Source: an uncultured Acetatifactor sp. (GTDB lineage Bacteria; Bacillota; Clostridia; Lachnospirales; Lachnospiraceae). Taken from it: DNA of 64,000 nucleotides. The position numbers and the translations under genes are program-made. The notes under the pieces are model-generated. The model did not search any database, was not told where the DNA came from, and saw only the letters and a program-made list of their open reading frames with translations. Numbering within the stretch: position 1 is the first letter of the stretch; every line of letters begins with the position of its first letter. The DNA lies in the NCBI GenBank assembly GCA_949840885.1, contig CATKYJ010000007.1:62001-126000 (forward strand), in the 5' to 3' direction. Shown here piece after piece: positions 17,068 through 24,197 of the stretch.

Positions 17068-18198
17068 TTAAGAATGTCCCTCATATATAGTCTCAAGCTT
17101 TAAAACTTCGTTATTCAGTTCATATTTTAAGATTACTTTATTAACATTTTCCGTATTCATACGGTCATTTCCAAATATACATATCTCTTCCGCCCAAATT
17201 TCAGGCGACATCTCTAGTGATAAAAATTTGACACCTCCTGCGATGTTTACATTTCTGGACATATTCTCAGATACAATGCATCTAAGCCCGTTGACCTGTG
17301 CTTCCACCAGAACAAGCGGAAATCCCTCATAATGCGATGGCAGTACAAAGCAGTCCATAGCATGATAATAATCTGCCGCATTTTCACACTTTCCTGTGAA
17401 AATTACCTGAGAGGATATTCCGTTCTTCTCTGCCTTTTCCTCCAGGATCTCCCGTAAGCTGCCATCCCCTATTAACAATAAAACCGCATTAGGTTTTTTA
17501 TCTAATATAATGCCAAAAATATCCAAAAGAAATGTTTGATTCTTTTCATATTCCAGGCGGCCAACATTACCAATGACAAAATCTCCGTCCTTTATATTCA
17601 ATGCTTCCCTTATTTCATTTCGTCTCCTTAAACAATATCTATATCTGTCTGTTTCAATGGCATTGTTGACAATCCTATATTTCTTTGAGCCAATAAATTT
17701 CTTTGTATACTTACTCTCTCCCGCCATATCAGAACACGCACACCCAACATCAATGATATTTGATAACACCCACTTTAGCAGGTAGCGAGCCATGCTGTCT
17801 GCCATCGTTCCTTTCGGCTCTCCGACACTGTGAGCATGGGAGACCACCTTTACCCCCCTTGATGCAAACCCTGCTATAGCCCCTCTAAGAATTCCGAAAA
17901 AAGAGCAAGAATGACAATGGATTATATCATAATGATTTTGAGTTAAAATCTCTTTGATCTGTCTTATTTGCGAAATTAGTTTCAAATATTTGTTCTTACA
18001 TTGTGTTCTACATATAAAAACCTTGCTTCCCGCCTCTATGATTTCATCATAAAAGTTCATTTTTGTATCATCACAAATTACAAAGTCTACTTGAAATCTT
18101 TCCCTGTCTATATGTCTAAAGAAATTCATTACACAGATGACGCTTCCGCCAATCCCTAAGGAATTAACTGATTGCAACACCCTGATTTTCTCCGCCAT
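17068..18198 (-). CDS. Family 4 glycosyltransferase
   Basis: 376 aa from ATG 18198 (MAEKIRVLQSVNSLGIGG), behind GGGGG; longer starts would deepen the overlap with the upstream gene from 35 to 62 bp. GT-B fold: N-terminal acceptor domain with the glycine loop LGIGGSVICVMNFF and YDIIHCHSCSFFGILRG (~90), C-terminal donor domain with GNVGRLEYEKNQTFLLD (~205) and the E-x7-E motif in PSHYEGFPLVLVEAQVNG (~285). Retaining sugar transferase, donor unknown. Similar architecture to the GT4 gene at 20442-21545 but clearly a different sequence. Confidence 0.92.
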   Translation of the reverse strand: MAEKIRVLQSVNSLGIGGSVICVMNFFRHIDRERFQVDFVICDDTKMNFYDEIIEAGSKVFICRTQCKNKYLKLISQIRQIKEILTQNHYDIIHCHSCSFFGILRGAIAGFASRGVKVVSHAHSVGEPKGTMADSMARYLLKWVLSNIIDVGCACSDMAGESKYTKKFIGSKKYRIVNNAIETDRYRYCLRRRNEIREALNIKDGDFVIGNVGRLEYEKNQTFLLDIFGIILDKKPNAVLLLIGDGSLREILEEKAEKNGISSQVIFTGKCENAADYYHAMDCFVLPSHYEGFPLVLVEAQVNGLRCIVSENMSRNVNIAGGVKFLSLEMSPEIWAEEICIFGNDRMNTENVNKVILKYELNNEVLKLETIYEGHS

Positions 18199-19279
18199 TT
18201 CCATTGCCCCCAACATTTTGTTCAAACCAGTCTGACATAAATCTCCAAGATTCCAGACGCATCTGAGACAACTTATGACCTACTGCATCCCAGTCTTCTT
18301 GCACATCAATGTCTAACCCCGCATTATCGGTAACGCGATGTCCAAGACTTACCTTGTCAAGTAATTCCATAATTCTGACCTTAGGTTTTCCCTCTTCCGT
18401 AAATCTGTGGCTGACAAACCTTTTTTCAAACAATAATGAAAAAACTGTCCCATGGAATGAATTTGTCACTACATAATCCGCATATAAAACCCACGACACA
18501 AAATCCCTCGGTGAAATATGCCTCAAAAAAGACAGACACCTTTTATTGCTGACTATGCACATTCCTTTCTCTTTTGCCAGCTTTCTTGTGTACTCAATAA
18601 GTTGCCGGGAATCATCTATCATAAACAGAAAAACATATTTATTTCTCTTTAAGCGACATGCTGCAACCTCTTTCCATTTCACACTTTCCAGCAACAGGGT
18701 AGGATCACAACACACCTTAATGCTTTCCCCAAGTGCTTCCTCTACTACCCTGCATGCTTTATCTTCCCGCAGAGTAATCAGTTGAAATTTTCTCAATAAG
18801 CACTCTTTCCTATTGTCGATCACAGCCTGTCCATCACCAAAGGAAGCGGCAAAGGCAATTTTACATTTGTCTTGTTCTACGAAGTCAAGGAAAAAAGTTT
18901 CATCATTTCCCGTCAAAACTGTATTCCATACCTGGTCGCTCCCTGTCACGAAAATATCATATGGCAGGGAAGACATCAACAAGTCCTCTCGCTGTACCCG
19001 TTTAGATATTTTCATATATCCATGCATATATTTTTCAAATGCTATTTTTTTATGCAGTCGAAAAATTAATGCAAAGATAGCCCTCACAAATTCTTTTATT
19101 GTAAAATCCTTACATGTCCAAAGTCGTAGTTCATGTTCTATTTTTTCATTTCTATAGTCCAATATTTCTACAATTTCAAATATTTCCCCCATTTTCTTTT
19201 GCAATGCGTATGCCTGAAGCACGGCTCCATAATTTCTGGAGTTATGAAATGTCAATATACAGACTCTCTTTCTTGTCAT
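18164..19279 (-). CDS. Polysaccharide pyruvyl transferase family protein
   Basis: 371 aa. N-terminal VCILTFHNSRNYGAVLQAYAL (residues 5-25; given in parts: the NYGAVLQAYAL core) and central VTGSDQVWN (~105), FAASFGDG (~135) and VVTNSFHGTVFSLLF (~265) are the signature of the PS_pyruv_trans (CsaB/WcaK) family. The family adds a pyruvate ketal from phosphoenolpyruvate to a sugar, giving the polymer a negative charge. Its ATG overlaps the stop of the upstream F420-dehydrogenase-like gene (ATGA). This pair often occurs together in Clostridia and Bacteroidetes polysaccharide clusters. Confidence 0.92.
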   Translation of the reverse strand: MTRKRVCILTFHNSRNYGAVLQAYALQKKMGEIFEIVEILDYRNEKIEHELRLWTCKDFTIKEFVRAIFALIFRLHKKIAFEKYMHGYMKISKRVQREDLLMSSLPYDIFVTGSDQVWNTVLTGNDETFFLDFVEQDKCKIAFAASFGDGQAVIDNRKECLLRKFQLITLREDKACRVVEEALGESIKVCCDPTLLLESVKWKEVAACRLKRNKYVFLFMIDDSRQLIEYTRKLAKEKGMCIVSNKRCLSFLRHISPRDFVSWVLYADYVVTNSFHGTVFSLLFEKRFVSHRFTEEGKPKVRIMELLDKVSLGHRVTDNAGLDIDVQEDWDAVGHKLSQMRLESWRFMSDWFEQNVGGNGNGGENQGVAIS

Positions 19280-20405
19280 TTAACAGCACCTCTTATTCTC
19301 CTCAATATATAGCGGATGTTTAAGAAGATATTATTTCGAGCGTATTTTTCTATGATAAAAGGAAATGGTTTACTGTGATAATCATTCCAAAACTCTTCCA
19401 CATTTCTATGTGGAGATGACGGATGCTGCATATTTCCCTGTTTATAGTTTTCTATGTCTATAGATTCCATCCACATAGCATCCTCAATCTGGTGTTTAAG
19501 AGTTCTTGCTTTTTCTGTATGAAACATTAATAGTGAAACTCCCCTTTTATCATAAAACTCCGGATTTTTATCCTCTACCCCCCATGCATCCCCAATCGTG
19601 AAATCACTGATTCGTCCCATCTGTGCGTAATCGCATGAAAAACAGGAATCCCGCAATGCCAGATTAGAGTAAAACAGCTTCCGATGAAGCTCATCTGATA
19701 TTCGTTTTTTTTTAACAAAAAAGTAGTGACATGGCCGCGCCACCCCCCCGCATTTTTATCGCGAAATACCACTCTTTCAATCCTGCTCTTTTCTTTCTTC
19801 TCATAATATGCCATAAGATCTCTCCAAAGCCTTACGGTAGGAACCCCATGGCAAATAATATCGACTGTATATAAATTCTTTGTACCAATCCCCTTAACCT
19901 TTAGATATTTCAGCAATCCTCCAACCTGACATGGAGTGCCCGAAAATAAGACTTTTTTGTCTTTCACATCTTCCCCAACTTTAATATATATGTCTTCCAT
20001 TCGGCTCTGCACATACTTTGATCCTCTCATGGCATCCCGTTCTTCCATACAGGTAGCCCGTGTATGTACCGGTTCAAAGTTTCCGTCAAGAGAAGCCCCA
20101 TATACTGTCCCTCCGCTCTGCAGAATAATATCTGAAAGCGCTGTAAAGGCTCCGCCGGATTGAGAATTCAAGTATATTTTTTCGTCTTTATGCTTTGCGA
20201 TGAAAGATGTTTCTACAGTACTATATTCGTTTTTTTGACTGCACGTTTTTTTACATAGTCCACAATCAATGCACAGTGAATTATCTACTCTTGGATATAA
20301 AAACCCCTTTTCATCTTCTTTCATCGAAATGGCCGAACATGGACATACGCACGCGCAGGCTGTACATCCGCAGCATTTTTTCTCGCATATATCTTTTTCA
20401 TTCAT
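19276..20405 (-). pseudogene. Coenzyme F420 hydrogenase/dehydrogenase beta-subunit-like protein, frameshifted
   Basis: Two overlapping frames together encode one protein of ~375 aa. The first (20405 to ~19700) has two ferredoxin clusters, CCGCTACACVCP and CIDCGLCKKTC, and the FrhB domain (SQSGGAFTALSDIILQSGG, KYVQSRMEDIY, GTPCQVGGLLKYL, VDIICHGVPT). The second frame (to 19276) continues with FYSNLALRDSCFSCDYAQ and ISDFTIGDAWG, the family's C-terminal part. The change of frame falls at 19690-19750, where the minus strand has runs of G7, T6 and A9; adding one base to the T or A run restores a single frame. It may be a true mutation, slippage-based phase variation or a sequencing error. Confidence 0.85.
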
Positions 20406-20441
20406 AGACATCACTTCCTTATAAATGTTTTTAGCTTTACC

Positions 20442-21545
20442 CTAAGGCTTTTTCAGATAAATATTCTCCAGTTTTCCTACCTGCTCCTTGATATCAAACC
20501 GCTTTTTTCCTTCCCTGCTTATTTCGACTTCCAATCGGTTTATATTTTTTTGACACATTTTTCGCACTGCATCGCACCATATCTCCAGAGGAGCAGACAG
20601 TTCTATATACTGACAATTATCCGTAATTTTTGTAGCTTCCGGCACTTGCTTTGATGCAATACATGCCAAACCTGACAACTGTGCTTCAATCATCACAATG
20701 CCAAGACCTTCCTGTTTGGATGGAAAGAGAAAGAGATCCATGGCAGACATAACACCTGCCACATCGTTAGTTCCACCATAAAAAATGATGGAATCTTCCA
20801 GCCCCCTCTGTCTCACATCTCTTACAATCTCCTGCTGTTGATCTCCCTCGCCAACCAGTAACAGCTTATATGCCAGACTGTCCGTAAGCAATCGCTCAAA
20901 AAGGTCAATTATAAGCTCTTGATTTTTCAATCCATTGAAATGCCCTACATGTCCCAGCAGAATAACTGTGTCTTCAACCCCGATTTTCTTACGAATCTCT
21001 ATCCGTTTCTCCTTATCAAAGCGATATCTGTGTAAGTCCATTGCGTTCTCAATTATGGAATATGCTCTGTCCCGAAATAACCATTTTCCCGCTTCTTCGG
21101 AGCATGCCAAACCGTCCGTATAGCTAATTTCGAAAAAAGGCCGCAGCATCTTATGTATTTTTTTATGAGTACATGCAGAATTGTGGCTGTGTGCTATTCT
21201 CTTCTTACACCCACAAAGCATTGCTGCACATAACTCTATGGCCATCGTACAGCTATTTCCATGCACATGCACAATATCATAGTTACCCTTTTTGATTATT
21301 GCCAAAAGGCCAAAAAAGTATTGAAACGGTTCTATGTTTCGCTCAAAGAGATAAATTCTGGATTTGCTCTTTTCCAATTCATTCCTATATTCTTTATCTA
21401 TCTCCCGATTTACTACAAAATCCATATGGATTCTGCTCTTGTCAATGCTCTCAAAATAGTTCATTATAACAGTGGAAATGCCTCCTTTTGTAAAGGCCAC
21501 TGTATTAATAATCAATATCCTTATTTTCGTCTTTTCTGTTTTCAT
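20442..21545 (-). CDS. Family 4 glycosyltransferase
   Basis: 367 aa. GT-B fold with N-terminal INTVAFTKGGISTVIMNYFE (residues ~14-33), YDIVHVHGNSCTMAIELCA (~90) and AHSHNSACTH (~118), then C-terminal LGHVGHFNGLKNQELIIDLF (~205) and donor-site FPSKQEGLGIVMIEAQLSG (~285). These match the Clostridia EpsF/CapM-like GT4 subgroup. Retaining transferase acting on the cytosolic face. The stop is 37 bp before the frameshifted gene. The 134-bp gap upstream (21546-21679) holds no recognisable gene. Confidence 0.92.
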   Translation of the reverse strand: MKTEKTKIRILIINTVAFTKGGISTVIMNYFESIDKSRIHMDFVVNREIDKEYRNELEKSKSRIYLFERNIEPFQYFFGLLAIIKKGNYDIVHVHGNSCTMAIELCAAMLCGCKKRIAHSHNSACTHKKIHKMLRPFFEISYTDGLACSEEAGKWLFRDRAYSIIENAMDLHRYRFDKEKRIEIRKKIGVEDTVILLGHVGHFNGLKNQELIIDLFERLLTDSLAYKLLLVGEGDQQQEIVRDVRQRGLEDSIIFYGGTNDVAGVMSAMDLFLFPSKQEGLGIVMIEAQLSGLACIASKQVPEATKITDNCQYIELSAPLEIWCDAVRKMCQKNINRLEVEISREGKKRFDIKEQVGKLENIYLKKP

Positions 21546-21682
21546 CTATCTCACTCATCAGCGCATTTTGAATGACATTCCCTCTAGTCTCTCTCGGTTC
21601 AGGATTCTATCTATCCTCTTCCATCACATAGTCACATATTCTATTGATAATCTCTGCATCGTTTCTAAGAGGCTCCTCTTTC

Positions 21683-22180
21683 TCATCCGAACATTTCCGC
21701 AACTATCTTCATAAACTCCTCATTAAATGTATTACTGTTGCTTTTCCTCCCTATAGACATTCCATGGGACAATCTATCATAATTTTCTATGCTTTTCTGC
21801 AACTCCTCAACATTCTCCACCAAAATAATATTCCCCAACCGACTTTTCACCGCCCTGCAAAACTCCGCCTGGTGGTCGTTCACATGCTCCCCAAACTGCT
21901 TCTGTCTCGGCACGACAATCGGCACTTTCCCCATCTGCAGGGGAGCTAAAAAACTGGACGGCCCTCCATGGGTAATCACTATCCTTGCCGTTTCTACATA
22001 CTCACACATCTGCTGGTACGGAAAGAGTCTCTTCCACTGGCAACGCTTGGGTTCATATGTACCGAAGCCGATCTGTGCTGCCACTTCCTCCTCTATACAT
22101 CCATTTTCCCGCAGCCTGTCCACCTCTTTGATGAGCCGGTCAAACTGCTGCTCATGCGTCCCTACCGTTACAAAAATCAT
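21683..22180 (-). CDS. ALG13-like glycosyltransferase subunit (PssE/EpsE type)
   Basis: 165 aa from ATG 22180, four nt after GGAG. MIFVTVGTHEQQFDRLIKEV is the canonical start of the GT28 C-terminal-domain proteins that act as the donor-binding half of split transferases; THGGPSSFLAPLQMGKVPIVVPR (around residue 80, given as THGGPSS and PIVVPR) is the UDP-sugar site. It needs a membrane-bound ALG14-like partner, which is the gene at 23337-23798. Usually the two genes are adjacent; here a fucosyltransferase-like gene lies between them. Confidence 0.9.
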   Translation of the reverse strand: MIFVTVGTHEQQFDRLIKEVDRLRENGCIEEEVAAQIGFGTYEPKRCQWKRLFPYQQMCEYVETARIVITHGGPSSFLAPLQMGKVPIVVPRQKQFGEHVNDHQAEFCRAVKSRLGNIILVENVEELQKSIENYDRLSHGMSIGRKSNSNTFNEEFMKIVAEMFG

Positions 22181-22254
22181 TTGCTCCACACCCAATATTC
22201 CAGTCAATTTCATTTTTTGTCAGTACTTTACAAACTGCAAATCAAAAATGGCTT

Positions 22255-23256
22255 CTATATCTTTAGCTGCTCTATCTTTTTTCCGCCGATTAAAGCAGCA
22301 GTACTCGCAAATCTGGTACTGGCATACATTCTTCCATGCACAAAATAGTAGCACTTTATCGCTTTTGCTATTAGCAAAAAGTCTAAATAATTCTTTATCT
22401 GGGACATTTCATCATTTTTATTCGCCTGATCCATATGTACTATAGTACCTGATACAATATATACATAACTTAACTTCTCCGCCTCCTGGAGGAATTTTGC
22501 TGAATCTGCAGTCACAAGAATTTTACTTATCTCCGGATTCTTTTCTTTGAGGGTTTTTATTGCATTTATGCACGCACCAATATATTCCTCTTTCACTTTT
22601 TCATTTTCTAATTCCGGAAAAATATCCGGACAATCCACAAAATCTCCAAGCAAATCGGCCAATCGAAATGAAATTGAAATATACTCCGATCCAATCGCAG
22701 ATAACTGCTTTCTGACTGCTGTATCCAGTTCTGCAGACAATACAAATAGCTCACGAAAATACATGTCAAATTTTTCTTCATGTATCGTTACATTTGAATA
22801 TACATGTATGATTGGCTTTTTTGAATCAAGCAGCTTTGCATAAGACTTCTCATCATTATTCATAAAAGAATACGAATTAAAAAATCTGAAATCTACAATT
22901 TTTCTATCATATACCATTTCCTCCGGCTCTATTCTCCAGTCCACCGATGCCGGAACAAAATAATTCTGTATATTTTCGGGATAGATCCACAAAATTTTGA
23001 ATATATATCCTCTCTCTTTGCAATAATCATACACTGAAAACAATCCTCTCAACCGATCGCTCAGTCCACCATGTGGTGTTTTTCCGTCAACTATAAAAAC
23101 ATACGTTTTGCCCCCCCAATTTCTTTTAGTAATATTCTTTTGGTTATTATAACTTCCGCGAAAACTAAGTGCATATTTTAATGCCGATTGCAGCCTGCAC
23201 AGATTCCTTTTTCCAATTATCTTACTTAACAGAAGCATCTTTTCATAGCGGCCCAT
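22255..23256 (-). CDS. NodZ/GT-B fucosyltransferase-like protein
   Basis: 333 aa, no signal peptide. The motif HGGLSDRLRGLFSVYDYC (~residue 62) is characteristic of the O-fucosyltransferase/NodZ/alpha-1,6-fucosyltransferase superfamily, where the Gly-x-x-x-Arg element holds the GDP-fucose phosphate. A second region ISISFRLADLLGDF (~195) and VTADSAKFLQ (~248) fit the family's donor domain, ending with YASTRFASTAALIGG (~315). It presumably transfers a deoxysugar from a GDP donor. It splits the PssD/PssE-type pair, which suggests later insertion into the cluster. Family assignment is by motif only. Confidence 0.7.
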   Translation of the reverse strand: MGRYEKMLLLSKIIGKRNLCRLQSALKYALSFRGSYNNQKNITKRNWGGKTYVFIVDGKTPHGGLSDRLRGLFSVYDYCKERGYIFKILWIYPENIQNYFVPASVDWRIEPEEMVYDRKIVDFRFFNSYSFMNNDEKSYAKLLDSKKPIIHVYSNVTIHEEKFDMYFRELFVLSAELDTAVRKQLSAIGSEYISISFRLADLLGDFVDCPDIFPELENEKVKEEYIGACINAIKTLKEKNPEISKILVTADSAKFLQEAEKLSYVYIVSGTIVHMDQANKNDEMSQIKNYLDFLLIAKAIKCYYFVHGRMYASTRFASTAALIGGKKIEQLKI

Positions 23257-23336
23257 TTTTTGTTATCCTCTCAAAATAGTAACTGCTTACGAAACCATCC
23301 CTAAGCATATATAAAGATATATTCCGCCTCCTGCAT

Positions 23337-23798
23337 CTAAAAAATACTCCCCAAATTCACTGCTTTGGGATACACTTTCTTCATCTCCTCCCACTGGACG
23401 ATGAACTTATCGACAATTGGATAGACCAGTTTCCCGGTCATGGTGGGTTTGTCGATGCGGTCGAATACCTCAATATAGACCAGCTTCGCCCCGAACAATT
23501 TGCCCAGGTAAAAGAACGGAACCGCCACTGCCGCACCGGAGGATATGATCAGATCCGGCCGTTCCTTTCTCAGAATTTTCCAGGCAAGGAATGTATTTCG
23601 GATCAGGTTTTTCAGGTTCCGGTTCGTCGGATAATAACATGGATACATTGTCTCGTCCTTTAAGAGGCTTCTGGCGTCCTCTTTATCAAAAGTAATCCAG
23701 AACCGCTCCTCTCCCTGCCAAAAGGGTTTCAGCATATATAGATGTGTGAGATGGCCTCCTGAAGATCCCACCAGACACAACTTTCTTTTCTCCTGCAC
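23337..23798 (-). CDS. ALG14-like glycosyltransferase subunit (PssD/CpsF type)
   Basis: 153 aa from GTG 23798, 10 nt after GGGAGG; an upstream GTG at 23867 would add 23 unrelated residues. KLCLVGSSGGHLTHLYMLKPF opens the protein (key GSSGGHL), followed by WITFDKEDARSLL, RPDLIISSGAAVAVPFF (~90) and a C-terminal DKFIVQWEEMKKVYPKA. ALG14-type subunits anchor the ALG13-like partner (21683-22180) to the membrane to form an active beta-glycosyltransferase, often adding the second sugar. First gene of the cluster, with a promoter 128 bp upstream. Confidence 0.9.
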   Translation of the reverse strand: MQEKRKLCLVGSSGGHLTHLYMLKPFWQGEERFWITFDKEDARSLLKDETMYPCYYPTNRNLKNLIRNTFLAWKILRKERPDLIISSGAAVAVPFFYLGKLFGAKLVYIEVFDRIDKPTMTGKLVYPIVDKFIVQWEEMKKVYPKAVNLGSIF

Positions 23799-23925
23799 AG
23801 TTCCCACGCCTCCCGATATCCGGCACTTCCGTCTATGGTTTTCCTCACCGGATGCTTCCGACCGCACTCTCCGACGGATTTCACAGTGGTGAGAGTTTCA
23901 ACGCAATCTTATTATTACTTTTTAC

Positions 23926-23954
23926 ATAATAACCTGTTTATTTTAATAATGCAA
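23926..23954 (-). promoter_or_regulatory. Promoter of the polysaccharide cluster
   Basis: Minus strand TTGCAT (23949-23954), 17-bp spacer, TATTAT (23926-23931). It is the only good promoter upstream of the 12-gene cluster and leaves a leader of ~120 nt before the first gene. Confidence 0.6.
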
Positions 23955-24066
23955 GTCCCAAATTATATTTGGTGATTCTGATGCATTTTTTGATTCCTCT
24001 CATTCATTTCAAAGCAACTTGCCAGGCATTTAGACGGTTCTCCTTTTTGGACAGAGTCCTCCACAC

Positions 24067-24099
24067 AAAAAAGTTCGCCCCGCACCGGCAAGACGAACT
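24067..24099 (-). terminator. Terminator after the TetM-like gene
   Basis: Minus strand stem AGTTCG / CGAACT around an inner GCC/GGC, followed by TTTTTT, about 100 bp past the stop of the GTPase gene. It insulates the polysaccharide promoter downstream. The rest of the gap 23955-24197 shows nothing else. Confidence 0.7.
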
Positions 24100-24197
24100 C
24101 TCTCCAACAGATATTCCAAAGACATTTATGAATATTTTCCCATTGATACCAAATCATTCCGCATTTCCAGACTGCCCCGGATACGCGCGCATCCTCT

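Noticed and set aside
21546-21679. Possible C-terminal extension of the ALG13-like protein in another frame (ending CDYVMEEDR)
   Set aside because: The ALG13-like frame already reaches normal length and no family similarity was found in the extension.
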